Under the pieces are notes generated by a model that was given only the letters and a program-made list of their open reading frames with translations, was not told where the DNA came from and did no database searches. From positions 1 through 64,000 of the forward strand of contig JAHDHH010000015.1 in the NCBI GenBank assembly GCA_020631405.1: a DNA stretch of 64,000 nucleotides. Direction: 5' to 3'. Shown here in pieces: positions 18,378 to 29,300 of the stretch (its first letter is position 1; every line of letters starts with the position of its first letter). Origin of the DNA: Saprospiraceae bacterium (lineage in GTDB: Bacteria > Bacteroidota > Bacteroidia > Chitinophagales > Saprospiraceae). The translations under genes and the position numbers were made by a program.

Positions 18378-20225
18378 TTAATGATCTCCAGCTTCTTCAC
18401 CTTCTACCATAGGAATGTGCTGAGGCACATATTCTCTCTCATCCTTGTTATAATCATAAGGCCATCTGTGTACTGAAGGAATCTTTCCTGGCCAGTTACC
18501 ATGTCCTGCATCGATAGGAGTAGTCCACTCAAGAGTAGTTGCCTCCCAAGGGTTTCTTGTTGTCATTTTCTTACCCTTCCAGATACTGTAGAAGAAGTTA
18601 AGCACAAATAGTAACTGCAAGAAGAATACTATAATCGCAGCAACTGTGATAAACTTGTTCATATCTGTAAAGTGTCTAAATGCGTCAAACGCATCGAAAC
18701 TATAGTATCTTCTTGGGACACCAGCCATTCCGATATAGTGCATTGGCCAGAATATAGCATATGCTCCTATAAGCGTACCCCAAAAGTGAATCTTACCCAT
18801 TGTCTCACTCATAAATCTTCCGAACATCTTCGGATACCAATGGTAGATACCTGCAAACATCCCAAAGAATGCTGCAATACCCATCACAATGTGGAAGTGA
18901 GCAACTACAAAGTAAGTATCGTGCATCTGGATATCAATTGCTGAGTTTCCTAGGAATATCCCGGTTAATCCACCTGAGATAAACATTGATACGAAACCAA
19001 TAGCAAACAACATGGCCGAATTCAATCTGATATTTCCACCCCAAAGCGTAGTAATCCAGTTAAACACTTTAATAGCTGATGGTACAGCAATAATCAGTGT
19101 AAAGATTACAAAGAAGTTGGAGATAAATGGATTAACACCTGACATAAACATGTGGTGAGCCCACACTATGAATGATAAGAATCCAATTGCTAAGATTGAG
19201 AGTACCATGGCTTTGTATCCAAAGATTGGCTTACGAGCATGTACACTTAATACCTCTGATGATAGACCCATCGCAGGAAGGATAATAATATATACCTCAG
19301 GGTGACCAAGGAACCAGAATAGGTGTTGATAAAGTATTGGAGTTCCACCTACTCTATCGAGTGCCTGTCCTTCAATGAAGATATCACTCAAAAAGAAACT
19401 AGTCCCTAAACTTCTATCAAATATTAACATGAAGAATCCTGAAGCCAATACTGGGAATGAAAGTAATCCTAGAATAGCCGTCACGAAGAAAGCCCATATA
19501 GTCAATGGCATTCTCCATAGAGTCATACCTTGAGTTCTTAAGTTAAGTACCGTGGTAATATAATTGACTCCACCTAATAGTACTGATACTACAAATAAAG
19601 TCAAACTTACCAACCATAAGGTCATTCCTGTCCCTGAACCTGTAGATGCCTGTGGCAATGCACTCAGCGGAGGATAAGCAGTCCAACCACCAGAGAATGG
19701 CCCTGTATTCAAGAATAATGAGTAGAACATCACTACACCCGCAGTGAAGAAAAACCAGTACGAGAGCATATTCAAGAATGGAGATGCCATATCTCTTGCT
19801 CCAAGTTGTAGTGGTATAAGTAAGTTACTGAATGTTCCACTCAGCCCTGCTGTTAATACAAAGAATACTAAGATAGTACCATGCATTGTAACTAAGGCAT
19901 AATAGAATTCAGGTGCTAATGTTCCCATACCAGTATCATCAACAACTATCCACTTCCCTAGTAATGGTTTTAACCAAGTCATACTCTCTTCAGGGAAACC
20001 AAGCTGCATCCTGAATATAATTGACATTGCAGCACCAATAATTGCCCAGAATATTCCAGTAATTAGGAATTGCCTCGCAATGATCTTGTGATCCATTGAG
20101 AAAATGTAGTGGTGGATAAATCCAGACTGGTACTTATCCCCATGATGATGTTCATGAAAGTGATCATCATACCCATTCTCTGCAATGATTACATCAGTAT
20201 CGTACGTCGTAATTAATTCTGCCAT
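18378..20225 (-). CDS. coxA: Cytochrome c oxidase subunit I
   Basis: 615 residues, catalytic haem-copper subunit. Low-spin haem ligands His115 and His445, high-spin haem His443, CuB ligands His308, His357 and His358, and the cross-linked Tyr312 are all visible; GHPEVY marks an A-family enzyme with the D-channel glutamate (Glu310). The N-terminal cytoplasmic extension is His-rich (DDHFHEHHHGDKYQ, residues 20-33). It reduces oxygen to water and pumps protons in the inner membrane. Confidence 0.97.
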   Translation of the reverse strand: MAELITTYDTDVIIAENGYDDHFHEHHHGDKYQSGFIHHYIFSMDHKIIARQFLITGIFWAIIGAAMSIIFRMQLGFPEESMTWLKPLLGKWIVVDDTGMGTLAPEFYYALVTMHGTILVFFVLTAGLSGTFSNLLIPLQLGARDMASPFLNMLSYWFFFTAGVVMFYSLFLNTGPFSGGWTAYPPLSALPQASTGSGTGMTLWLVSLTLFVVSVLLGGVNYITTVLNLRTQGMTLWRMPLTIWAFFVTAILGLLSFPVLASGFFMLIFDRSLGTSFFLSDIFIEGQALDRVGGTPILYQHLFWFLGHPEVYIIILPAMGLSSEVLSVHARKPIFGYKAMVLSILAIGFLSFIVWAHHMFMSGVNPFISNFFVIFTLIIAVPSAIKVFNWITTLWGGNIRLNSAMLFAIGFVSMFISGGLTGIFLGNSAIDIQMHDTYFVVAHFHIVMGIAAFFGMFAGIYHWYPKMFGRFMSETMGKIHFWGTLIGAYAIFWPMHYIGMAGVPRRYYSFDAFDAFRHFTDMNKFITVAAIIVFFLQLLFVLNFFYSIWKGKKMTTRNPWEATTLEWTTPIDAGHGNWPGKIPSVHRWPYDYNKDEREYVPQHIPMVEGEEAGDH

Positions 20226-20243
20226 AATGAATTAACCTTTAAG

Positions 20244-21743
20244 TTATTTAGAAGTTATTTTCAATTCAGTTCTTCTGTTAGCTTGTCTGCCTTCAGCTGT
20301 GTCATTCGTCTCAACTGGTGACGCTTCACCATATCCTTGAGCAGTTAACCTATTAGAACCAATTCCTTTTTTCGATAAGTATCCAAGTACAGCATCAGCC
20401 CTACTTTGTGACAGTATTTGATTATTACTATCATCTCCCTGACTATCTGTATGTCCTCCTAATTCAACAGAAATACTCTTATTCTGTTTAAGAAAACCAG
20501 CTACATTATCTAATTCATATTTAGAGTTATCGCTTAATTCTGCTGACCCTGTTTTGAAGAATACATGCTCTAAGTTGATGATTTGACCAACATTAGCTGT
20601 ATCTGCCATTACCGCAGCAAATTGACTCTCTAATTCGCCTTTCCTTTTATTAATCTCATATCCTAAAAGCTCGCCTTTAAACGGATCAGCTTCAGTATTT
20701 CGAATATTGCTCATATAGAATGATTGCTGAGTAGCCAACCACTCTTCGTACTCTTCCTCACTTACAATCTTTACAACCTTCCTCATACTGTAGTGTCCCT
20801 TTCCACATAACTCAGCACATGCTAGTTCGTAGTCAAATGCTTCCCATCTTTGAGGACCATCTGGTTCTGATTCATCTGCTGGTGCCTGCCATTCAGGATA
20901 GTCTTTAAGCCCTTGTCTGTACTCTTCAGTCGTCTTTATTGGAGTGAAGATGAAGTAAGTAGGTAAACCTGGTACAGCATCCATCTTTACTCTAAAGTGA
21001 GGTAGGTAGAAGTTATGTAATACATCCTTAGAATTAATAGCAACTCTAACCTTCCTATTTACTGGCAATACAATATCCTGAGCCATAAAGTCATCTATAT
21101 TCTTCTCATCAGACCAATCTTGTCCAAGTGGATTAGTCGCTGGATCAATCAAAGTAAAGTGCTTTGTACCAATCAATCCATCAGCACCAGGATATCTTAT
21201 ATCCCAAGCAAACTGATATCCAGTAGCTTCTATTTCGATGTACTCTTCACCTGGTTGAACATCGCTCATAGTTGCATTCCAGACGAAAAGTCCTTTGACT
21301 ACTAAGTAGACCATAACAACTGCTGGCACACCAGTCCATATTAATTCTAGTGTTGTATTGTGTGGGAAGAATACTGCCTTCCTTCCTTTTTGCTCTCTGT
21401 ATTTGTAAGCAAACCAGAACAATACGATTTGTGTCAAAATGAACACTATCCCTGTGAAAAACAATGTCACATTAAAGAGTGAATCTATGCTACCACCATG
21501 CGCTGAAGCAGCACCATGAGGCCCATAACCCAACATACTATCTTTGTAGTACAGGGCACTAGTCACAGACATAACTAGGAAGACAATCATGAAAATTACA
21601 AGCCAAAATGCTGTTCGATTATTCGCTTGTACTTTTGATTCTTCTTCACCTTTTATAGCTGCGGCTAAATCAGATACCTTACTTAGCTGAACAATGATGA
21701 CAGCGATTAAGGCAATTATGGCAAATATTACTAATCCTAACAT
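20244..21743 (-). CDS. coxB: Cytochrome c oxidase subunit II fused to an OmpA-type peptidoglycan-binding domain
   Basis: 499 residues in one open frame. An extra hydrophobic N-terminus (2-19) and TM (47-64) precede the two usual subunit II helices (91-113, 135-155). The cupredoxin domain keeps every CuA ligand: His243, Cys309, Glu311, Cys313, His317, Met320. After a charged linker (about 335-388) comes a full OmpA/MotB domain (389-498): FFKTGSAELS, GGHTDSQ, LSQSRAD, YGEASPVETN, GRQANRR. Asp433 and Arg448 are 15 residues apart, the spacing of the diaminopimelate-binding pair in Acinetobacter OmpA. The domain sits on the periplasmic side, so it could bind the wall. There is no CxxCH, so it is not a caa3-type fusion. 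Subunit II identity is firm; wall anchoring is inference. Confidence 0.95.
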   Translation of the reverse strand: MLGLVIFAIIALIAVIIVQLSKVSDLAAAIKGEEESKVQANNRTAFWLVIFMIVFLVMSVTSALYYKDSMLGYGPHGAASAHGGSIDSLFNVTLFFTGIVFILTQIVLFWFAYKYREQKGRKAVFFPHNTTLELIWTGVPAVVMVYLVVKGLFVWNATMSDVQPGEEYIEIEATGYQFAWDIRYPGADGLIGTKHFTLIDPATNPLGQDWSDEKNIDDFMAQDIVLPVNRKVRVAINSKDVLHNFYLPHFRVKMDAVPGLPTYFIFTPIKTTEEYRQGLKDYPEWQAPADESEPDGPQRWEAFDYELACAELCGKGHYSMRKVVKIVSEEEYEEWLATQQSFYMSNIRNTEADPFKGELLGYEINKRKGELESQFAAVMADTANVGQIINLEHVFFKTGSAELSDNSKYELDNVAGFLKQNKSISVELGGHTDSQGDDSNNQILSQSRADAVLGYLSKKGIGSNRLTAQGYGEASPVETNDTAEGRQANRRTELKITSK

Positions 21744-21775
21744 TAGATTTGAATATATATTTTTAAACTAATTTC

Positions 21776-23119
21776 TTATGTATGGTGCTGTAAGCTTTCA
21801 AAATAATACGGATCATTCTCCGACTGTAATGAAGCTCTACTTAAACTTGTGAATACGAAAAATAAAAACAAGCACAAGAACCCAATAAATGTCCCAAGCT
21901 CTAAGAAGCCTGGTAAAGTAAATCCAGAGACAAACGTACTGACATGCTCTGCTGCATGTCCCACTGCTTCGTGTCCATGTTCTGCTCCGTGACTTCCTGT
22001 CTCATGGCCATGTCCATGACCACTCAATTCATGTGCAGTATGTAATACTCCTGGCTTAATCATAAGGAAGAAATCTAACCAGTGGCCTACCAATACTACT
22101 ATTGAAATAAATCCTACGATTCCAGCTTTTCTCTTTGTACTATTTCTCATCAGAACAAGGAAAGGTAGGACAAAGTTTACAGCAAGGTTGCCATAAAACA
22201 ACACAGGGTAATTTTCCATTCTATGCAAAAAGTATCCTGTCTCCTCACCGACGTTAGCATACCAAATCAACATGAATTGTGAGAACCATAAGTATGTCCA
22301 GAATATACTGAATGCAAATATTAACTTACCAACATCATGGACGTGTTCGTCAGTGACATTTGAATAATATCCTTTACTTCTCATGTAGAGAATCATAAGC
22401 ATTGTGATACACATCATGCTGACAAACCAACTAGCTCCAGTGTACCAAGCAAATAATGTACTATACCAATGAGCATCAACTGACATGACCCAAAGCCATA
22501 CTAATGCTGCACTAGTAAAACCAGCAATTGGAAGATAGGCAACAGCCCAGACTCTAATCTTTTGGTGAATACTAAAATCGGTATGACTACCTTCTTTCTC
22601 TTCCTTAATAGATAAGGCTCTAATTCTATTTAGTATGATGTACCATACACCAACGAAAAGTACAGTACCTCCAAGGTACCATCCCTTATTCAAGAATCCT
22701 GACTTACCCGCTAAGATTCTATCTGTGTCTACACTATGAGCATCATTCCAATGATACAATTGATGCCATCCAAAGTATACCCCTAGAGCCACAACTAGCA
22801 TCAATACTAATCCTACAATTAAAAATAATGACATAGACTCCCACAATCTCTTGAATGTAGTATACCATCCTGCCCAAGCTGTAATACTTGCACACATGAA
22901 AAATCCCGCTAACATTGCAATTCCTGTAAAGAATACAGAATTATGCAAAAAGTTAGACCAAAATCTAGTTTGGTGACCATCATGATCTCCAAACCAAGTC
23001 AATGCCAAGCATAGTATTCCAATCACCATCCCAACTATGAGTGTGACCTTCATCTTTCCAGTAAAGTCAAATTGCTTGACTGGTGCTATTAGTGTATGTG
23101 TATCTGTTGAATGATCCAT
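21776..23119 (-). CDS. actF: Alternative complex III subunit ActF (quinone-binding NrfD-like)
   Basis: 447 residues, about ten transmembrane helices, NrfD/PsrC superfamily, second large membrane subunit of the quinol:cytochrome c or oxidase oxidoreductase. Sits at its canonical place after actE and before coxB. A loop at about 360-392 carries ten histidines (HELSGHGHGHETG and onward) between two helices, which is unusual for the family as I know it. Start ATG at 23119. Confidence 0.9.
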   Translation of the reverse strand: MDHSTDTHTLIAPVKQFDFTGKMKVTLIVGMVIGILCLALTWFGDHDGHQTRFWSNFLHNSVFFTGIAMLAGFFMCASITAWAGWYTTFKRLWESMSLFLIVGLVLMLVVALGVYFGWHQLYHWNDAHSVDTDRILAGKSGFLNKGWYLGGTVLFVGVWYIILNRIRALSIKEEKEGSHTDFSIHQKIRVWAVAYLPIAGFTSAALVWLWVMSVDAHWYSTLFAWYTGASWFVSMMCITMLMILYMRSKGYYSNVTDEHVHDVGKLIFAFSIFWTYLWFSQFMLIWYANVGEETGYFLHRMENYPVLFYGNLAVNFVLPFLVLMRNSTKRKAGIVGFISIVVLVGHWLDFFLMIKPGVLHTAHELSGHGHGHETGSHGAEHGHEAVGHAAEHVSTFVSGFTLPGFLELGTFIGFLCLFLFFVFTSLSRASLQSENDPYYFESLQHHT

Positions 23120-23147
23120 TCTACTTAGTAAATATCTTTTTTACAAA

Positions 23148-23990
23148 TTAATGTCCATCGTGGTGATCATGATCATGGCTACCATGGTGATCATCGTGAC
23201 TATCTTGTTCGTTACTGTGGTCTCCGTGGCCTTCATGAGAATCGTGTCCATCATGATGTCCTGCCTCATGCTCATGGCTATGTGCTTCATGCATCACCTC
23301 TACTACAGCTATTTCACCAGCTGGGTTTCCGAATGTAGTGTTAAATGTATTCTCCATTTGAGAATAGACTAACTTCTTATCTTTAGCCTGAAGAGCTCTG
23401 ATGTAGTGTATTACTTGCCATCTTTCTTCATAATCAATCTTATCCTTATATGCTCCCATGAGGTTCTTACCTTCCATGATTGCATGATAATATCTACCAT
23501 TAGAGGCATTGACAAACTCGTCTAACAAGAAGTTAGCCGGTTGTACAGGATATTTTCCTCCATCATCTCTTAATAAGTATCCAGCTCCATCACCTTTATC
23601 ACCATGACAAATACCACAAAAAGTGTTGTACAAGTCCTTACCTTCAGCAAGTCCAGCATCGGTTATTGGAAATGGGTTAGCTATGATTTCATTAGTAGCC
23701 CTAGTTCTTTCCTCTTCAGTATTACCATATGGATATGTCTTTACCCCAGCACCTCTTGGGACAGTACCTTCTACTGGAAGTCTTGGCTGAGCAAACTTTG
23801 CATATTCCTCCTTAGTACTCCAAGTGTTGTTATAGTAATAACTTGAATAATTAGCTTCATAAGCTATTGAGTGAGACATATCTGGCATGAACTCACTTCC
23901 TGGCGACTCTCCACCTGGTGACTGACACGCTAAAAACGTTACAATCACTCCGAGTACCAACAGTTTATTTATTGTATGTAAGTATTTCAT
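23148..23990 (-). CDS. actE: Alternative complex III subunit ActE, mono-haem cytochrome c lipoprotein with His-rich tail
   Basis: 280 residues. Lipoprotein signal with lipobox FLAC (Cys22), then a cytochrome c domain with CGICH at 125-129 and a Met ligand candidate later (MEGKNLMGAYKD). It passes electrons from complex III to the oxidase at the periplasmic face. The last 47 residues (234-280) hold 18 histidines mixed with Asp, Gly, Glu and Ser, a likely metal-binding tail. The same DNA gives a long false frame on the other strand. Confidence 0.93.
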   Translation of the reverse strand: MKYLHTINKLLVLGVIVTFLACQSPGGESPGSEFMPDMSHSIAYEANYSSYYYNNTWSTKEEYAKFAQPRLPVEGTVPRGAGVKTYPYGNTEEERTRATNEIIANPFPITDAGLAEGKDLYNTFCGICHGDKGDGAGYLLRDDGGKYPVQPANFLLDEFVNASNGRYYHAIMEGKNLMGAYKDKIDYEERWQVIHYIRALQAKDKKLVYSQMENTFNTTFGNPAGEIAVVEVMHEAHSHEHEAGHHDGHDSHEGHGDHSNEQDSHDDHHGSHDHDHHDGH

Positions 23991-24011
23991 TTACTTCTGT
24001 GTAAATCTTTA

Positions 24012-24527
24012 TTATAGTTCTTTTTCGTGTACTTCACTAGCTCCTGTAGATCTGAAGAATGCTTCAGCGTCTGAGTCACTTACGTCATGCGAATCAAATG
24101 CAATGCAAAACTTATCATCAGTGATTCTGTCATCTAAGTATGTATTGACAACTCCAGGTCCTAAACCGTTGATGATGTAAAATGTCACTACCATACCTAT
24201 TGATGCAAACAATACCGTAAGCTCAAATGTGATCGGAATGAAAGATGGAACAGCCCAATAAGGCTTTCCTCCAAAAATTATTGGCCAATCTTTTGTAAAT
24301 ATCCAGGTCATACCTAAGAATGCGGTAAGAGTACCTAACATCCCATAGATAAATCCAGCATAGTGAAGCCTTGATTCAGCCAAACCCAATAACGGATCTA
24401 ATCCGTGAACTGGAAATGGAGTGTATACATCATAGATTTCGATATGCTCCTTATTAGCAGACTTCACTGCCTCTAGAAGAATCTCTTCATCATTGTATAA
24501 TCCGTAAACTAATCTTGTTGCTGCCAT
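24012..24527 (-). CDS. actD: Alternative complex III subunit ActD (DUF3341)
   Basis: 171 residues with two transmembrane helices (about 58-76 and 96-118) and a cytoplasmic N-terminal domain beginning with RLVYGLYNDEEILLEAV. The FPVHGLDPLLGL segment is typical of DUF3341 proteins. It is a structural subunit that packs next to ActC. Canonical position between actC and actE. Confidence 0.92.
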   Translation of the reverse strand: MAATRLVYGLYNDEEILLEAVKSANKEHIEIYDVYTPFPVHGLDPLLGLAESRLHYAGFIYGMLGTLTAFLGMTWIFTKDWPIIFGGKPYWAVPSFIPITFELTVLFASIGMVVTFYIINGLGPGVVNTYLDDRITDDKFCIAFDSHDVSDSDAEAFFRSTGASEVHEKEL

Positions 24528-24564
24528 ATTAAATTAATATCTCAACTAATGTTTCTTGTTTGTA

Positions 24565-26349
24565 TTAATACTTTCCTCCGTCTAATCTATCCTGTAAATC
24601 CTTAAGCTCATCCCACTTGCCTTCTGCTGCTAATCTTGCTTGCTCAGGCCATGATTCTGGACTATTACCCATAAAGTTTCCTTCTGAGGTATCCAATATT
24701 TCTTGTAGCCTTTCAACACTTGTCTGTGATAGCTCTACAAATGAACCAATTCCAGCTGCTTTTAACACTGAATCTATCTTCGGTCCAATACCTTCCAATT
24801 TTTGAAACTTGTCTACTGCAGCTTTTACCAAGGTAGCTGCTGAGCTTCCCGTATCTGCTACTGATGTTTTCTCCTCAGTATCTAAAGTTTCAGTTTTTTT
24901 CGCAAATTCAAATGATGACTTTTTTAAGTATGACTTAAAGTTTGGATCTACTTCAATATGCGGATGATGGTGCCCTGGAGCAGCTTTCCCAGAATATTGA
25001 TCTCCTGAAGATTTCAATATACTCTTCACCTCTGCTATCGCAACCACTGGTGCTACTCTAGTAAAGATTAAATACATCACGAAGAATAAGCCAATTGTTC
25101 CAATGAATATTCCCATTTCTACCCAAGTTGGAGAATAATAACTCCAAGATGATGGTAAATAATCTCTTGCAAGTGTAGTAGCAATAATCACAAATCTCTC
25201 AAACCACATACCAATATTGACGACTATCGATAGTAAGAAAGTCCAGAACAAACTTCTTCTAATTTTTCTAAACCAGAAGAATTGTGGTGTAATTACATTA
25301 CAGAACATCATACCAAAGTATGACCACCAATAAGGTCCTAAAGCTCTGTTGAAGAATGCAAATTGCTCATAAACATATCCTGAATACCAAGCAATGAATA
25401 ACTCTGTCAAATAAGCAACACCCACTATAGTACCAGTGACTAAAATGACCTTATTCATTGATTCTACGTGAGCAATGGTAATGTAATCCTCTAGTTTTAA
25501 TAGTTTTCTAGTCACTAACATCAGTGTCAATACCATGGCAAATCCAGAAAATATCGCTCCTGCCACAAAGTATGGAGGGAAGATCGTTGTATGCCATCCT
25601 GGTATTACTGAAGTTGCGAAATCGAAACTTACAATAGTGTGAACAGATAATACTAATGGTGTCGCAATACCTGCCAATATCAAAGAAAGATACTCCCATC
25701 TCTGCCAGTGCTTAGCTGAACCAGTCCAACCGAAAGACAAGAAGTTGTATATTTTCTTTCTGAATCCTTTTGCTCTGTCTCTTACTGTTGCGAAATCAGG
25801 AACAAGACCTGTGTACCAGAACAATAATGATACTGTGAAATATGTAGATATGGCAAACAAATCCCACAATAATGGAGAGTTGAAGTTTGGCCATAGTGGA
25901 CCTCTTGTGTTAGGGTAAGGGAAGAAGTAAAATACTACCCAAGCTCTACCTACGTGTATACCTGGAAAAAGTGCTGCACATAACACGGCGAATATAGTCA
26001 TCGCCTCTGCTGCTCTGTTTACACCAGTTCTCCATTTTTGCCTAAATAATAACAAAATGGCAGAAATCAAGGTACCGGCGTGACCGATTCCGATCCACCA
26101 AACGAAGTTGGTAATATCCCAACCCCATCCTACTGTTCTGTTAAGGTTCCAAGTTCCTATTCCATGCCATATCGTCCATGCAATACAGAATAATCCAAAG
26201 GCAAGCAATGAAATAGCGATGATAAAACCAATCACCCATGACCCTGTAGGTACTTTTTCGGTAGGTGATACTAGATCCTCTGTAATCTGGTGGTAGGTCT
26301 TACTACCAGTTATTAAAGGTTCACGTATCGGACTTACATATGAGCTCAT
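24565..26349 (-). CDS. actC: Alternative complex III subunit ActC (NrfD-like) with C-terminal helix-hairpin-helix domain
   Basis: 594 residues. Residues about 35-445 form the usual ten-helix NrfD-like quinol-binding subunit ([40 protein letters not shown] region). A linker with [10 protein letters not shown] follows, then residues about 508-594 form a domain with [28 protein letters not shown] and [18 protein letters not shown]. This matches the helix-hairpin-helix type otherwise seen in small proteins annotated as flap-endonuclease-like (COG3743-like). It would lie in the cytoplasm. A DNA-related role for a respiratory subunit is not implied; these motifs can serve in protein contacts. Canonical subunit identity is firm, the extra domain clear. 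Confidence 0.94.
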   Translation of the reverse strand: MSSYVSPIREPLITGSKTYHQITEDLVSPTEKVPTGSWVIGFIIAISLLAFGLFCIAWTIWHGIGTWNLNRTVGWGWDITNFVWWIGIGHAGTLISAILLLFRQKWRTGVNRAAEAMTIFAVLCAALFPGIHVGRAWVVFYFFPYPNTRGPLWPNFNSPLLWDLFAISTYFTVSLLFWYTGLVPDFATVRDRAKGFRKKIYNFLSFGWTGSAKHWQRWEYLSLILAGIATPLVLSVHTIVSFDFATSVIPGWHTTIFPPYFVAGAIFSGFAMVLTLMLVTRKLLKLEDYITIAHVESMNKVILVTGTIVGVAYLTELFIAWYSGYVYEQFAFFNRALGPYWWSYFGMMFCNVITPQFFWFRKIRRSLFWTFLLSIVVNIGMWFERFVIIATTLARDYLPSSWSYYSPTWVEMGIFIGTIGLFFVMYLIFTRVAPVVAIAEVKSILKSSGDQYSGKAAPGHHHPHIEVDPNFKSYLKKSSFEFAKKTETLDTEEKTSVADTGSSAATLVKAAVDKFQKLEGIGPKIDSVLKAAGIGSFVELSQTSVERLQEILDTSEGNFMGNSPESWPEQARLAAEGKWDELKDLQDRLDGGKY

Positions 26350-26390
26350 ATATCTGAGTTTATTATCTGTCTAACTGTTTATTAATATAA

Positions 26391-29300
26391 TTAAGCATCT
26401 AAAGATTTATCTCTGTTATTCACCTTCATGGTGTATGTCACAGATGATCTTACGTTGATCTCTTCTAATGCTATAAAATTCAATGGTGAATCTAACTTTG
26501 CAGCAAGATCTCCTTTCTTGTTATTCATATCTCCGAATGTAATCGCATTGGTGTTACAAGCTGCAGCACAGGCGGTCTTCACATCACTATCTTCCAATCT
26601 TCTCCCTTCTGTCTTAGCTGTCAACTTACCTTCTTGTATTCTTTGGACACAGAAGCTACACTTCTCAATTACACCTCTTACTCTTACCGTCACATCTGGA
26701 TTTAATACCATTCTTGTCAAATCATCTGCATAAAATGGCACATCAGTGTCAAGACCCATTGCAGGTTGATTAGCTGGGAATAAGTCAGCAGTAGTGTAAT
26801 CCATCCAGTTGAACCTTCTCACCTTATAAGGACAGTTGTTAGCACAGTACCTAGTTCCTACACATCTATTGTAAGTCATTTGGTTCAAGCCTTCTGAACT
26901 GTGGTTCGTTGCGTTCACCGGACATACATTCTCACAAGGAGCATTATCACAGTGCTGACACATCATTGGCTGATAGACCACATTCGGATTATCTACATCA
27001 CCATAATAGTATCTATCTATTCTCAACCATGTCATTTCATGGTGTCTACTTACTTCTCTTTTACCTACAACAGGGACATTGTTCTCTGCCATACATGCTA
27101 CAGTACATGCTCCACATCCTGTACAAGAGTTCAGGTCAACATGCATACCCCAGTGATGTCCTTGACTATAGAGATCTTCTGTAAACTCTTCAAAAGGGTA
27201 CATGGTATTCTGGTTCAAATGCTCAGCCTCTGCTCTTTTCTCCTTCAGATGAGCAATTGAATCCTTTAAGTCAGCTGCATTAGTGTTGTAGATTACAGAT
27301 CTATCTGTGATAGATCCTTGGTAACCTTGGTCTACCACACCGTATGTCACCGAAACCGTAGCTGCTTCATCAGCATTGATAACTTCTCCAGTCTTCTTGT
27401 CCATACCTCTCACTCCATAAGTGTGGTGGTATTGTACACAAGAGAAGTGTTCTTCTTTTCCAACTTTATTAGATACTGATACAATATCAGCAAAGTATTG
27501 AGTTCTTCCGCTTACTTTTTTCAAGCAAGGGTTTACATTTACTCCTACGTTATCACAAGTTGCTCCAGAATTAGACCTCCCGTATCCAAGAGCTAGTGCA
27601 ACTGTACCAGGCATCATTCCAAACTGTTGTACAACTGGAACTCTATACTTAATATCACCTATTGTAAGGTCGACGAGGTCGCCATCCTTTAAATTATTCA
27701 TTCCTAACATGGTTCTTACACCATCGAAGCTTACAGGAACTGCAAGGTAGTTACCCCATGAAGTCCTTGCTACTGGGTCAGGCATTTCCATCAACCAAGG
27801 GTTGTCAGCAGATTGACCATTTGCCATATGAGCTGTTTCGAAAAACTTCACCTCAAGCTCTGAACTTGACGGCTTACTTACACCTGACATTAATGAACCG
27901 ATACTACCTCCAGCATACGAAACACTACTTCCACCGCCCATCATCACTCCTCCATCATGCAATGCACTATCCCAAAAAGAAGCTGCAGATACAAACTTAG
28001 ACTGGGCTGCAAACACATCCTCAGTCCAGCTAGCCTTCATAAAGTCTTTATAACTTTCACCAGTGCCAGCCCAAGCTAAGACTGAATCTTCCATTTGTCT
28101 AGTATCAAAAATGGTTGATATAGTCGGCTGTTGCACATAGTACTTACTCTCTGTAGATTGTGCATCACCCCATGATTCTAGGAAGTGACTTACAGGAGCT
28201 ATGATATCACAAAATGCATTAGTCTCATTACTTGCGTATGCTAATCCAATTTTTGTCTTTACTTTCCCCAATACAGCTGCAAGTTCAGCAGCACTGCTGT
28301 AATCATATAAAGGATTACACTGGTTGAATATAACTACATCAACAAGGTTTGACTTCATCTCAGTAATCATTGCATCCAATTGAGACTCATCACCTTGCTT
28401 AGTAAGGTTTGCGTCGCTCATATCTACAGTCGACCCATAGGCCCCGATTGCATTATTGATTGCATTGACAAGTCTTTGTTCAGCTACATTATTACTAGCA
28501 GCAAGAACTAAGCCTTGGCTACCAGCAGCTTTCAGTTGAGCTGCTACCTTGTCTAGTCCTTTTTTAGCTTTAGCATTGAGTTTCAAACTTGAGCTTCCAC
28601 CAACCACTTTGGACGCTAGATAAGCAATTGCAGAACCCATTTCAGATGGCTTCACAAGTACTCTATTATCCGCATTTGATCCTGTCAAAGACATATGTGA
28701 CTCCACTTGGAAGTGTCTAGACATCTTTGGGCTATTGGCATCAGAAAGATCTCTTCCCGCAATATAATCGGCACTTACATCACCATTTGGCAAGTAAGAA
28801 CCTAAGAAATCAGCATCAAACGATACGATTACTTTTGCTTTATCAAAGTGATAAGATGGCAATGCTCTCTTTCCAAAATCAGCCAAATTAGCATCTAAAG
28901 CTCCTGCATATGATACAGAATCGTAGGTTACTACTTTGACATTACCGTATTTAGCATCTAAAGCAGCAATTGCTTTCTTACTAGATGGACTTACTATTGT
29001 GTTAGTAACAAATCTGATGTTTCTAGCCTTGGACAATGCAGATGACACTGCTGCGTCTACAGACTTCCAATCACTTGAACTCAGTGTATCTCCATCTTTA
29101 ATTTGTGGAGTCTTATATCTATTGATATTATATAATGATAATACTGAGGCTTGTGCTCTCGCAGTCGTACCACCATTCTTACTCAACGTCTCGTTTCCTT
29201 CTATCTTAATTGGTCTACCTTCTCTTGTCTTCACTAGAATAGGTGCCACATCTCCTCCTTCTACAAAGGTAGAGGCATAATACGTCGCCACACCAGGGAT

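Noticed and set aside
23151-23372. Plus-strand open frame rich in Met, Ile and Val opposite the end of actE
   Set aside because: It is the antisense of the His-rich tail codons (CAT/CAC read as ATG/GTG). No separate gene is supported.
26901-27260. Long plus-strand open frame inside actB
   Set aside because: Antisense of the cysteine-rich iron-sulfur region; overlaps firmly assigned coding sequence and resembles nothing known.
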